Below, piece by piece: positions 6,922-15,704 of a stretch of 25,385 nt of DNA. Source of the stretch: Thiopontia sp964551545. Lineage in GTDB: Bacteria; Pseudomonadota; Gammaproteobacteria; GCF-002020875. How positions within the stretch are numbered: position 1 is the stretch's first letter; every line of letters starts with the position of its first letter. The notes under the pieces are model-generated. The model did no database searches. It had not been told where the DNA came from and saw nothing but the letters and a program-made list of their open reading frames with translations. The stretch spans positions 1-25,385 of the forward strand of contig CAZKCT010000024.1 in assembly GCA_964551545.1 (NCBI GenBank), written 5' to 3'. A program made the translations under genes and the position numbers.

Positions 6922-9597
6922 CTACTCTGTGGGGGAGGTAGTGGTCTGAATAAAGGTCTCTGGTGTGTTTTTGAGACTATCAACTGGGGACGGAGCTGGT
7001 TCAGTGTGGAAGGTGGGAAGGGTGATGATCACACAGGTGCCTCGATGGCTGTGGTTCTCCTTCCCCCCCGACTCTTGCTCCGCAGAGGGATTGGGCTGCA
7101 AGACAATATTTCCATGGTGCTGTTCGATGATCCGTTTCACAATGGCCAACCCAAGACCTGTCCCTTTGGCACGAGTGGTGACAAAAGGTTCAAACAGAGA
7201 GTCTCGTTCGGTCAGATCAATACCGGTGCCATTATCACAGATCTCCAGTTGAATCCGTGGTCCTCCTTCGTCCAGATCCATCCGTGCGTTAATGGTGATC
7301 TTTGGCTCCTTTGGTGCAGCCTCGTGGATGGCATGGGCGGCGTTGGTCAATAGGTTGGTCAACACTCGCCGCATTTTTGTTTTGTCGACCTCAATGGTAG
7401 GCAGGGTCGATGGATAGTGAGTGATGATTTCTATATTATGCTCGGCCACCTGATTCTGGATGGCGCTAATCGCGGTCTCAATCAACTTATCGAGGCTGCT
7501 CCATGAAAGGTCCAGGTCATCGGGGCGGGAATAGGCAAGCAGCCCCTCCAGGATGCTCTCCATATAGCGAATCTGCTCCAATCCGATCTGGTGCAGCTCC
7601 ATCTCTTCGGGGTCTTCATCTTTCTTTTTACTCAGGATCTGTAGCCCCATCTTGATCGATGAGAGTGGGTTACGCAGGTCATGAGCGACCATGCTTGCCA
7701 TACGCCCGACGACCGCAAGTGTGCGAGCCTGATCCAGCTCTGTTTGACGGCTTTGCACCTCCTCTTCCAGCTGTTTGCGGGCAGTAATATCCTCTTTGAC
7801 CGAGAGGAAGTGGGTAATTTTTCCCTCCTCATTACGGATTGGAGAGATCAGCGCCGACTCCCAGTAGAGGTCCCCGTTCTTCTTGCGATTGTGGAGAATG
7901 CCGCGCCACTCATTACCACTGCCGATGGTCTGCCACAATTTGCGGTACTCCTCTTGTGAGGTCTCTCCTGACTTGAGAATTCGAGGATTTCGGCCCAATA
8001 CCTCTTCCAGTGAGTAGCCGGTTAGGTCAGTAAACTTTGGATTGATGTACTCAATTCCTCCGATCAGGTCGGTGATCATGATGACCGCAGGACTCTGTTC
8101 TGCAGCACGGGCAAGTTTAGTGAGCTCCTCGCGTGTCTTATGCTGTTCTGTAATGTCTTGCCCAATACAGGTGACACTCTCAACCTGCTGATGGTCGTTG
8201 AGAGCGGTTGTTGAGGTCCATGCGATCAATCGTCGTTCTCCCCGGAAGTCGACGATGCCCGATTCGTGATAGGTGGAGCTGCTGCTCTCAGACTCCCCAC
8301 TGAGCAGTTGTCGCAGACTTTCTTGCTCCTCTTCTTGAGGGACAAAATGCTCAAACCAGTTCTTGCCAATGACATCAATGCGTCGTTTGCGCAGCAGATG
8401 GAGTAGATAGTTATTGCAGAAGAGAATTTCTCCAGATGGGGCAATGGTCAGAGCTGCAAGGTGAATCTCTTCCAGGGTGTCTCGAAAACGCAGCTCGTTG
8501 GCCCGTTGCAATTCGAATGTTTTGCGGCGCAGACTATTGTGGGTCAGGATCCAGGAGAGAATGAAGATGAACAGGAGAATAGCAATGTAGAGAGAACGGT
8601 TCTGTTTGAAGAATCCGATGGGGGTGGACTCCAGTTCTGTGGTGGGCAGGTGGGCAATGACTCTCCAGCTATACTGGTTGGGGAGGGTTGTGGTGACATG
8701 AGCGGCGGCCCCGCTACGCAGCTGCGCAACCTGTAGCGGGTTGATGGAGGCGTAGGAGAAGAGACCGTTGGCGGTGACAAATTGGCCATTTCGAACCTGA
8801 TTCATTTTTTCCCATTCGGTACCAAACTCTTTTTGAAAGATTGAGTGGTTGTTGAACATGAAACCCCACTCTCGCATTGGGTTGACGTGGCTGAGCCAGT
8901 ATCCATCACTATTGACTAGATGGACCCGTTTGGAGATAGAGGCAACGGCGCGTCGAAAGTTCTGAATTAGCTCACTACCGAGATAGTTGAGGACAATGAT
9001 GCCATTGTGATTTCCGGATTGGCTCTTTATCGGGGTTACAAAGCGGATGACTGGTTTGTGAGGAATCTCGATCTCTCCAGATTCGATATTGAGATCCATT
9101 GGAGAGAGATAGACATTTCCCACCTCGAGTTGGAGCCCTTGCTTCACATAGTAGCGCTCGGACTTGTCTTGAAGCGCGCCGATTGGGACGATGGAGGCAT
9201 GACCACCGGTGTAGTTGATACGAATTTGCTCCATCCCGTCTTGATCGATATAACGGAGCTGATCATAGATTCCCTTGTTCTTTGCAAATGTGCGGAACAG
9301 ATCGGTAATCATCTTACTTCTGTTCTCAGCGTTGGGGCTGGCGTGGTTGATGTGTTCCGCAAGAAAGAGCAGGTCAGAGACGATTCGGGAGATATCGTTG
9401 GTGACCATCTTCTTGGCGAGCTGAATATTGAGGTGCTCAGAAGATTCGATGGAATTTCTGCGGACTTCGTAGTCGGAGTAGAAGTGGATGCTGCCAGCGA
9501 CAAAGAGGATGAGCAGCATTGGCAGCAGGAAGAGCAGGAACTGTCGCAGCTTCTCAATTAAAGAAGAGGCAAATTGCAGGGGATTATTGCGGCTCAT
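6922..9597 (-). CDS. Membrane sensor histidine kinase with dCache-like sensor and two PAS domains
   Basis: 891 aa. Transmembrane helix 1 is at about 19-39. A periplasmic region of about 290 residues follows, of the double-Cache type judged from size and from RYIDQDGMEQIRI and VHLVNSDGYWLSH, which look like Cache strands. Helix 2 is at about 335-353. A PAS domain (about 370-485) is followed by PAS-PAC (about 495-608; AVIMITDLIGGIEYINPKF to FLSVKEDIT). HisKA contains H639 in VAHDLRNPLSSIK, and HATPase_c has NLLTNAAHA (748-756), DNGTG (788-792) and GTGLGLA (812-818). All catalytic boxes are intact and there is no receiver domain. Its ATG overlaps the stop of the 110-aa gene by 4 bases. It is the obvious partner of the following NtrC-type regulator. 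The signal is unknown: a small ligand through Cache, possibly redox or heme through PAS. Confidence 0.94.
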   Translation of the reverse strand: MSRNNPLQFASSLIEKLRQFLLFLLPMLLILFVAGSIHFYSDYEVRRNSIESSEHLNIQLAKKMVTNDISRIVSDLLFLAEHINHASPNAENRSKMITDLFRTFAKNKGIYDQLRYIDQDGMEQIRINYTGGHASIVPIGALQDKSERYYVKQGLQLEVGNVYLSPMDLNIESGEIEIPHKPVIRFVTPIKSQSGNHNGIIVLNYLGSELIQNFRRAVASISKRVHLVNSDGYWLSHVNPMREWGFMFNNHSIFQKEFGTEWEKMNQVRNGQFVTANGLFSYASINPLQVAQLRSGAAAHVTTTLPNQYSWRVIAHLPTTELESTPIGFFKQNRSLYIAILLFIFILSWILTHNSLRRKTFELQRANELRFRDTLEEIHLAALTIAPSGEILFCNNYLLHLLRKRRIDVIGKNWFEHFVPQEEEQESLRQLLSGESESSSSTYHESGIVDFRGERRLIAWTSTTALNDHQQVESVTCIGQDITEQHKTREELTKLARAAEQSPAVIMITDLIGGIEYINPKFTDLTGYSLEEVLGRNPRILKSGETSQEEYRKLWQTIGSGNEWRGILHNRKKNGDLYWESALISPIRNEEGKITHFLSVKEDITARKQLEEEVQSRQTELDQARTLAVVGRMASMVAHDLRNPLSSIKMGLQILSKKKDEDPEEMELHQIGLEQIRYMESILEGLLAYSRPDDLDLSWSSLDKLIETAISAIQNQVAEHNIEIITHYPSTLPTIEVDKTKMRRVLTNLLTNAAHAIHEAAPKEPKITINARMDLDEGGPRIQLEICDNGTGIDLTERDSLFEPFVTTRAKGTGLGLAIVKRIIEQHHGNIVLQPNPSAEQESGGKENHSHRGTCVIITLPTFHTEPAPSPVDSLKNTPETFIQTTTSPTE

Positions 9598-9926
9598 CGG
9601 CAGTGCCTCAGGATCTCCAGTTCAACCCGGTCGAGATAGGCATCAATACTCTCTCCAGAGCCACGAGGGACCAAGAATAGCAGTTTGGCCGCAATCAGAT
9701 AAGGCTTCCGTGGCTCATCTCCTGCGGGTCGTTGGTCTCTGAGGTCGGCCTCAAGATAGCGCAGAGACTCTTGAGGATCGCCGCAGTAGCGAGGGAGAGA
9801 GACATTTTCGCTGTACCATTCGATGGCCATGGATACGCTGAACATCACCAAAAGTGTTGCCAGCAGAATCGGAAGAATCCTACGGATGGGAAAAGGGTTG
9901 TGGATGGTGGGATCGTTGGCTTTCAT
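9594..9926 (-). CDS. Hypothetical single-pass membrane protein (110 aa)
   Basis: 110 aa, family not recognised. A cytoplasmic N-terminus with RR at 15-16 is followed by one hydrophobic helix at about 17-36, then about 74 residues with two Cys (C48 in YCGDP, C109) and several charged residues, predicted periplasmic. Its start overlaps the stop of the porphyrinogen oxidase gene by 4 bases and its stop overlaps the start of the sensor kinase by 4 bases, so it is translationally coupled on both sides and certainly part of the operon. The position suggests an accessory to the kinase or to the oxidase, but nothing in the sequence decides between them. Confidence 0.82.
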   Translation of the reverse strand: MKANDPTIHNPFPIRRILPILLATLLVMFSVSMAIEWYSENVSLPRYCGDPQESLRYLEADLRDQRPAGDEPRKPYLIAAKLLFLVPRGSGESIDAYLDRVELEILRHCR

Positions 9927-11359
9927 TGTACTGATGCCATTGAGGGAGCATGGCTCCAGTCCATGGGCGGTTGTGCTGTGTCGGGATGCAGTGCGGCACG
10001 GATCTGTTCGGCTACCATTTTCCCCTGTGCAATCCGGTCTCGTACCGAAATACCCCCAAGGTAGTTGGCAGCAAGATGCAGCCCGGCATGCTCGGTCAGC
10101 TCTTGCTGCAGTTGTTGTATCCGTGTTGCGTACGCACCGTGGTAGAGAGGGAGCGCCTGTTGGTGGCGATGGAGCTGTACCATCTCTGGGTCCCCCCGGA
10201 GGCCCAAGATGGGGTGAAGGGATTCCAGTGTCCGCTCCAGCAGTTGCTGATGACTCCAGTGAGCCATCTCCGGGTGACGCGCACCCCCCAAATAGGTGGT
10301 CAGTAGCGTTCTTCCTTCTGGAGCACGTCCACGGAAAAGACTGCTCATCCAGAGGTTTCCATTGAATGGAGCGGGTTCTTTGCGAGGCGTGAGGAATCCG
10401 GTGCCGTCCAGTGGGTGGTCGATTTGGTCTCTAATAAATCCCGTGTGAAGGACGTTGAGGGGGGCATATTCAATGCCCTGTAGTAGCGCACTGGATGCCG
10501 GAGAGATCTGTTGCAGCAGCGTTGCGGAGGCTGATGCAGGGCTGCTGAGGATGAGGTGGTCCACACTGCGTTCCACCTCTCTCTCTTGCAGCTTGTTGTA
10601 CCCTGTGACTCTCCATTTTCTTTTTGCACCGGGCTCAATCGAGAGAGCCTCCTGTGAACGCTGGAAGCGGATGCCGGGTTGTTGGGCGAGCTGCTCAATC
10701 AGCGTCGACATGCCGCCATCAAAGGAGAAGGTCTCGGTGACACAAGCGCTCTTCTTGCGTGAGATTCGGTGTGCAATGGCTCCCAGGGTGAGGCTGCCAA
10801 ACTTCTCTTCCAGTGCAGTCAGTCGACCCAGGGTGGATTGTGCATTGGCCAGATCAGGATCTGAGGCGAGGGTGCCGGAGACAAAAGGGTCCATTGCCTT
10901 ATCGAGTAGCTCTCTGCCAAAGCGCCGGGTGATGAATTCGGTGACGCTCTCACTCTCGCTACCACCGCGAGGGACAAACGGTTCCATCATCATCCGTAGC
11001 CGCCCCTTGAGGCTCCAGTTTTTAGAGAAGAGGAAGTTGCTGACACCCATGTTGAGGGCATTCAGCTCACCGTTGTTGAGTAGGTAACGGTTCTGTTCTG
11101 CTAGTGGAGAGCGGCTACTCTTTGCCGACTCCAGCCCGCTACGCTCAACAAATTCGGCTACCTCTGGGCGGAAATTGAGGAGCAGTGCTGCAGCCTGCTC
11201 CATCAGGTACCCCTGATTTTGAGAGGTCTGAATCTTCCCGCCAGGACGGGCATCACGCTCCCAAACCTCAACAGGGATGCCGGACTGTGAAAGCCACCAG
11301 GCCGTGGCAAGGCCTGAGATCCCGCCGCCAATGATGAGTACATTGGGTGTTTGATTCAT
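9923..11359 (-). CDS. hemY: FAD-dependent protoporphyrinogen/coproporphyrinogen oxidase, HemY type
   Basis: 478 aa, typical of HemY/HemG2 oxygen-dependent oxidases (450-480 aa), which take six electrons from protoporphyrinogen IX or coproporphyrinogen III. The FAD dinucleotide fold is N-terminal: NVLIIGGGISGLATAWWL, then E34 and the GG motif RPGGKIQT. Family blocks include FITRRFGRELLDKAMDPFVSG, SFDGGMSTLIEQLA and the C-terminal FAD contact LHLAANYLGGISVRDRIAQG. In the last one the usual Gly-Asn is Ala-Asn. The start overlaps the stop of the radical SAM gene by 4 bases. HemY-type enzymes are uncommon in gammaproteobacteria, which mostly use HemG or HemJ, so this may be a second or specialised copy. 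Choice between proto- and coproporphyrinogen is not decidable here; other amine-oxidase-like functions are less likely. Confidence 0.85.
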   Translation of the reverse strand: MNQTPNVLIIGGGISGLATAWWLSQSGIPVEVWERDARPGGKIQTSQNQGYLMEQAAALLLNFRPEVAEFVERSGLESAKSSRSPLAEQNRYLLNNGELNALNMGVSNFLFSKNWSLKGRLRMMMEPFVPRGGSESESVTEFITRRFGRELLDKAMDPFVSGTLASDPDLANAQSTLGRLTALEEKFGSLTLGAIAHRISRKKSACVTETFSFDGGMSTLIEQLAQQPGIRFQRSQEALSIEPGAKRKWRVTGYNKLQEREVERSVDHLILSSPASASATLLQQISPASSALLQGIEYAPLNVLHTGFIRDQIDHPLDGTGFLTPRKEPAPFNGNLWMSSLFRGRAPEGRTLLTTYLGGARHPEMAHWSHQQLLERTLESLHPILGLRGDPEMVQLHRHQQALPLYHGAYATRIQQLQQELTEHAGLHLAANYLGGISVRDRIAQGKMVAEQIRAALHPDTAQPPMDWSHAPSMASVQ

Positions 11360-13422
11360 GGCTGTGAGTCTCCCTGTTTACGGGGGCGCTTGAGCTCGGC
11401 TTTCATCTGATTCAGTAGTTTTTGATCAAGAATACCTAGCCCCTCTCCATTCTCCCCTTGATGGTCCTCGACATGTGTACGGATGGTGTTAAAGCGCTTC
11501 TCTGCCTGGGGGTTGTCCTTGAGGCGGGGAACCCGCTGCTTGGCAACCTCATAGGCATCAAAGTTGAGTTCCTCCATGCCAAAGCCACGTAGGCGGCGCA
11601 CAGCCTTCATCATGGCGCGATTGCGGAATCGGGTGAGGTCCTCAGAGGTGATCCGCTCCAGCCCTTCCCGTCGGGCATTGAACTCGGCAGCCTTCTTGAT
11701 TCCTGCACGGTTGAACTCGGGGGCACCCTCTACCCGTCCTAGTGCATCTGGATCCCACGTCACCCCAGCCAGTTGAGTATCAATGACGCGCTGTACATCT
11801 TCAATTGAGACCACGATCGAGTCTCTTCGCCTGGCCTCTCGCTCCGATGCGGCCTCCAGAGTGGGTTTTACGAATAGAATAACTTGCGGTTGTCGATTGG
11901 CAAGAAACTGGTCGAGTTTCTGATCGGCGTGCTCTTCCCAGTTGAGCTTGCGTCCCGGCTCATCTTCAGCTTCTAGTCGATCCAGTAGCTTGGTATTGAC
12001 CTCAAGCCGTCCCTCGGTACGAGCCACATCTTCGGCAACGGCCCGGACGCCATCTCGTAGAAAGTGGGGGGTCTCCTCAAGCCGTTGCTGTGCCTCGGCG
12101 GTCCAGACAAGGTGAATTTCCCCGGAGGGGGAAGAGAGTGTGCCCTGGGGTGCGATGGGTTTTGGTTGAGCAGCACTGGGCCGTTTTGGCATATTCTCAC
12201 CAAAACGTTTGCTGGATAGCTCGGTCAGTACCTCAGAGGTGACCGCATCAAGTCCCTGTTCCAGTACATGTTTCTCAGCCCGCTTCTTTACCATCTTTCG
12301 AAGGAATCCAGGGACTCGCTTCAGTCGCTTTTGGGCCTCTGGGCTCCACTCTATCTCACGCTGTTGGCTGCTATCGAGTGGCTGGATGATAGCGCCCTGC
12401 TGTGGGTAGTAAGAGCACCAGGGATCGGTATCCATCAAACTCTCGCCTAGTGCCTTGGGGCGGGCGCGGCAGCCACCACAGAGAATCTGGTATTCGCACT
12501 GACCGCATTTTCCACCCAACGTGGGATTGCGCAACTGTTCAAAAGTGGGGGCGTTGTCCCAGATATCCAGAAATGGCTGCTGGCGGATATTGCCCTCTTC
12601 GTCAGGAATATAAGGGCAGGCGGTGACCCCGCCCTCTGGTGTGATGCGACAGTAGTGGGTGCCGGCGATGCAGCCACCGCCCTCGTACCCTTCGGCCCGC
12701 GTGACGGGGCTGCTGGGATCGTTCTGATAGGCGATTCGTTTATAGTGAGGGGCACAGCGGGCGCGGATCATGAGGTCGGGATACTTTTGTTGCGCCGCAA
12801 TAATCTGGTTAAGAGCCGCTTCATAGCGTTGTGGGGTGATGTCGGACATCTTCTCGCCACGACCAGTGCAGACGAGGAAAAAGATGTTGAGCAGGTGGGC
12901 GCCAACGGATTTGGTGAAGTCAACCATCCCCTCCAGCTCTTCAGCATTGCCTTCAGTGATGGAGAAGTGAACCTGAAAAGGGAGTTCATGTTTGCGGCAG
13001 GCATCCATTCCAGCCAGTGTCTTCTCCCAGCTCCCAGGGCAGCCGCGGAACTGATCATGAAAACCTGGATCAAGTGAGTCAACGCTGATGCCTGCACCCA
13101 TGGCGCCGGCAGCCTTGAGGGACTGTACCCGCTGTTCGGTCAACAGGACGCCATTGGTGCCGATAACGATGGAGAGTCCCAATTGTGATCCGTGTCTGAC
13201 GAGTTGCTCCAGATCTTTACGGATCAGTGGCTCTCCACCGGTCAGTACCACCATGGTGTCGGTACTGCGGGCGGCAATTTGATCCAGTAGTTGCGTGACT
13301 TCTCCGGTGCTCAACTCTCCTTCGCTGCCCTGCTGCAGCGTCTCTGCATCAAGATAGCAGTGGCTGCAGTTGAGATTGCAGCGACGCGTCAGGTTAATGG
13401 CAAGAAGAAAGAGGTCGTTCAC
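11356..13422 (-). CDS. NirJ/AhbD-like radical SAM-SPASM protein fused to PCP_red-like repeats
   Basis: 688 aa. The radical SAM core holds the 4Fe-4S ligands C15, C19, C22 (RRCNLNCSHCYLD), the GGEP motif at 62-65 and NGVLL at 90-94. A SPASM-type auxiliary cluster region follows with C251, C258, C269, C306, C309, C315, C318 and C336 (GGGCIAGTHYC, ACPYIP, GKCGQCEYQILCGGCRARP). That pattern closely resembles the heme-pathway enzymes NirJ (heme d1) and AhbD (siroheme-to-heme route). After residue 350 come about four copies of a W-x-x-x-A-x-x-R-(L/V) helical unit starting near W359, W440, W495 (degenerate) and W556. These resemble PCP_red, the C-terminal domain of the light-independent protochlorophyllide reductase B subunit. 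NirJ and AhbD are about 350-400 aa, so the C-terminal half is an added module. The gene starts 5 bases after the Usp gene. Substrate is unknown; a tetrapyrrole is my inference. Confidence 0.88.
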   Translation of the reverse strand: MNDLFLLAINLTRRCNLNCSHCYLDAETLQQGSEGELSTGEVTQLLDQIAARSTDTMVVLTGGEPLIRKDLEQLVRHGSQLGLSIVIGTNGVLLTEQRVQSLKAAGAMGAGISVDSLDPGFHDQFRGCPGSWEKTLAGMDACRKHELPFQVHFSITEGNAEELEGMVDFTKSVGAHLLNIFFLVCTGRGEKMSDITPQRYEAALNQIIAAQQKYPDLMIRARCAPHYKRIAYQNDPSSPVTRAEGYEGGGCIAGTHYCRITPEGGVTACPYIPDEEGNIRQQPFLDIWDNAPTFEQLRNPTLGGKCGQCEYQILCGGCRARPKALGESLMDTDPWCSYYPQQGAIIQPLDSSQQREIEWSPEAQKRLKRVPGFLRKMVKKRAEKHVLEQGLDAVTSEVLTELSSKRFGENMPKRPSAAQPKPIAPQGTLSSPSGEIHLVWTAEAQQRLEETPHFLRDGVRAVAEDVARTEGRLEVNTKLLDRLEAEDEPGRKLNWEEHADQKLDQFLANRQPQVILFVKPTLEAASEREARRRDSIVVSIEDVQRVIDTQLAGVTWDPDALGRVEGAPEFNRAGIKKAAEFNARREGLERITSEDLTRFRNRAMMKAVRRLRGFGMEELNFDAYEVAKQRVPRLKDNPQAEKRFNTIRTHVEDHQGENGEGLGILDQKLLNQMKAELKRPRKQGDSQP

Positions 13423-13427
13423 GGGAA

Positions 13428-15629
13428 CTATTTATACTGGTCTGGGTTGGATTCGGAGTGGAAACCGCTGCCCATCTCCCAGGCGTCACTGGCCTTGTCG
13501 ACGGCGGCATGAGTCACCTGCTCGAGCCCTAACTCCCGTGCGCATCGCTCTACCTCCAGAACGACCATGCCCTGGACAAAATCCGGAATTTTTTCGATCC
13601 GTGCGCGAGCTGCAGGGTCCCACTCCATGGTGGATTGTTTCTCTTTCGAGCCTGCCGCCCACTCGCTATATTTCTCTTCAACCAGCGCCTCGGTAATCTC
13701 TTCGGTGTGATGTTTCTTTGCAAACTGCTCGACTCGTTGTTTAGTCAGGTCGCGCATGAATCCTTCAGGAATGCGTTCCATGCGGGCCTCGGCCTCAGGG
13801 CTCCAATGAAGAGAGGTGTGTTGTGCCTGCGTGACCGCTTTTTTACGCTCCTGCTCTTTTCCCTGTTGTGCAAGGTTGGCAAAAGGACAGAGGCTCGCCT
13901 TCTTTTCCTCCGGTTGTGAGGGGCTAGAGGGTTGTTTCTGCATCGCATCGGTCATTGCCTTGCGTGCCTGCTCCAGCCCCGCTTCGGCGGCTTCCAGTGT
14001 GATCTCTTGCAATTGGTTGTCGCGGGCATAGGACTCAATGCGATCCCTGCTGGAGTCGCGCATGAACCCCTCGGGCACACGGGAGAGGCGCGCCAGTGCA
14101 GCAGCGCCCCATGTCAGTGTGGATGGGGCAGCAGTGGCCTCTTCTTGGCCGATGAAGGGACGGATATGGTCAGCAGTTACGCGATTTGAGCGTTCACCGC
14201 GCGCCCGTTTCTCGGCGCGCATGCTGAGGTTTCCGCGTAGTGCAAGATCCTCAATGTTCATCAGCAGCTGTGTGGCATCACTGTCCCAGCGCATCACCTC
14301 TTCGGTGACGCGTTGGGCCTCCTCAGGGGAGCGTTTCAGTTCGCCCGCCTCGTAGGCCTCGACAATCTCCTCCATCGCCTGTTCGGCATGGCCTGGCATC
14401 AGTTGTGCGGTGGCCTCTTCAACAATGCGTTCGGTGATGACGGTGTGGCCGCGCTCTTGCGCATAACGCAGGATCGCCATTTTTGCCATGTTGCGCACAA
14501 AGGAGGGGACTCGCTCCATACGGGTCTCCGCCTCATGAGTCCATGAGGTGGTGCTCTCGGCAACCACATCAATACGGGGCTGGTGGGTGCGCTGACTCAA
14601 CAAGATCGCACACTCTACATTGCGTAGTAGCAGATCGCTGTTGCCCCCAATGTCGAGTTCATCATCAGCATGGATGCCGAGTTTTCCAACCACCAGCAGA
14701 GAGGGGCGTGCATTGGCAACATAACGCTCGATGGCGTCATGGGCCTTGCCATCCAGTAGTTGGGTCTCAATGTCGATGCCATATTCCTTGGCGATTGACT
14801 CGGCGACATCCAGGTGTCCCTGGTAGATCTTTGCCAAGCCTGAGTCGATGATCTCTTCGTGGAGCCTCTCTTGCTCCTTGAACTTGAAGACCTTTCCTGC
14901 CTCCTCCGAGAGGACGCCAGCGATACGGTTGAAGGCCACATAGTGATAGTAGGGGTCAAAGGCAGAGATCACTTTCACCTTGCAGCCCCACTGCTCGGCC
15001 AGTGAAAAGGCGGTGAGTAGTCCGCCATAGGCACGTTCAGAGCCATCGATGGCCACGACAATCGGCCCTCGGTTGAGTGCTTTGTCCGGCTCCTTGATGA
15101 CCAGCAGATCGATGTCGCTACGGCGGGCGACCCGATCGGTCACAGTGCCAAGGCGACTGCCTCGAATGGCGCCCAGACCAAGCGCCCCCATGACCAACAG
15201 GTCATAGTTGCCGCTGTTGGTTTCACGGGTCAGCTCGCGATAATTTTTCCCTTCCAGTCCTCTACGGTTGAATGGGATCTGTTGCTCGTTGGCAGTTCGT
15301 TCGGCCTGGTCAAGGTAGGAGTCCGTAATGATGGAGAGCCCCTTGGTGATCAAGTCATCATGAACGTCTCGTTGCCGCTCCAGCTCCTGCTCTTCGCGAA
15401 ACTGTTCTGGAAGTCCCCCCTCCATCTGACGGAAGCGGATATCATGTAGTTTGGCAGCATAGACATGGGTGCCGGTGACGCTGGCCCCATACTGCTCAGC
15501 AATGCGAAAGGCCTCCGTGGTGCCGCGGTTGGCATGGTCGGAGGAGTCTACAGCCAGCAGGATATTCCGATAATCGGGAAGTGGGGCCGACTGCTCTGTC
15601 TCGATTCTGACGACATTTTCGCTTTGCAT
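13428..15629 (-). CDS. Tandem universal stress protein with five PCP_red-like repeats
   Basis: 733 aa. Two UspA domains lie at about 21-180 and 188-346. The first keeps the ATP-binding G-2X-G-9X-G(S/T) motif (G148, G151, G161-T162). The second is close to it (G315, G318, G328). Repeats similar to PCP_red then start near W363, W448 (degenerate), W507, W609 and W670, with the shared pattern W-x-x-x-A-x-x-R-(M/I/L)-x-x-(V/I)-P-x-(F)-(V/M)-R-x and a following A-x-x-x-x-x-x-x-I-T. A charged linker with a single CPF (581-583) separates the third and fourth repeats. It is cytoplasmic, with no signal or membrane segment. First gene of the operon. Role unknown: the Usp part suggests nucleotide-dependent signalling, and the repeats suggest binding to a partner or cofactor shared with the radical SAM protein. 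Confidence 0.9.
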   Translation of the reverse strand: MQSENVVRIETEQSAPLPDYRNILLAVDSSDHANRGTTEAFRIAEQYGASVTGTHVYAAKLHDIRFRQMEGGLPEQFREEQELERQRDVHDDLITKGLSIITDSYLDQAERTANEQQIPFNRRGLEGKNYRELTRETNSGNYDLLVMGALGLGAIRGSRLGTVTDRVARRSDIDLLVIKEPDKALNRGPIVVAIDGSERAYGGLLTAFSLAEQWGCKVKVISAFDPYYHYVAFNRIAGVLSEEAGKVFKFKEQERLHEEIIDSGLAKIYQGHLDVAESIAKEYGIDIETQLLDGKAHDAIERYVANARPSLLVVGKLGIHADDELDIGGNSDLLLRNVECAILLSQRTHQPRIDVVAESTTSWTHEAETRMERVPSFVRNMAKMAILRYAQERGHTVITERIVEEATAQLMPGHAEQAMEEIVEAYEAGELKRSPEEAQRVTEEVMRWDSDATQLLMNIEDLALRGNLSMRAEKRARGERSNRVTADHIRPFIGQEEATAAPSTLTWGAAALARLSRVPEGFMRDSSRDRIESYARDNQLQEITLEAAEAGLEQARKAMTDAMQKQPSSPSQPEEKKASLCPFANLAQQGKEQERKKAVTQAQHTSLHWSPEAEARMERIPEGFMRDLTKQRVEQFAKKHHTEEITEALVEEKYSEWAAGSKEKQSTMEWDPAARARIEKIPDFVQGMVVLEVERCARELGLEQVTHAAVDKASDAWEMGSGFHSESNPDQYK

Positions 15630-15646
15630 GATGGGGTCCAGTCTGA

Positions 15647-15675
15647 TTTATTGCGTTTTATTAAAAACCTATCAA
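15647..15675 (-). promoter_or_regulatory. Possible sigma70 promoter of the Usp-radical SAM-kinase operon
   Basis: On the minus strand TTGATA (15675-15670) and AATAAA (15652-15647) are separated by 17 bases, and the -10 lies 18 bases before the Usp ATG. The -35 matches 5 of 6 bases and the -10 only 4 of 6. No GG-N10-GC sigma54 element is present in this gap, so the regulator's own operon looks sigma70-driven. Confidence 0.3.
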
Positions 15676-15704
15676 TAGTGTGTCTTTAGGATTCCCTGAA
15701 ACAA

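Noticed and set aside
9007..9561. 184-codon plus-strand ORF
   Set aside because: Antisense to the sensor kinase; no domain support.
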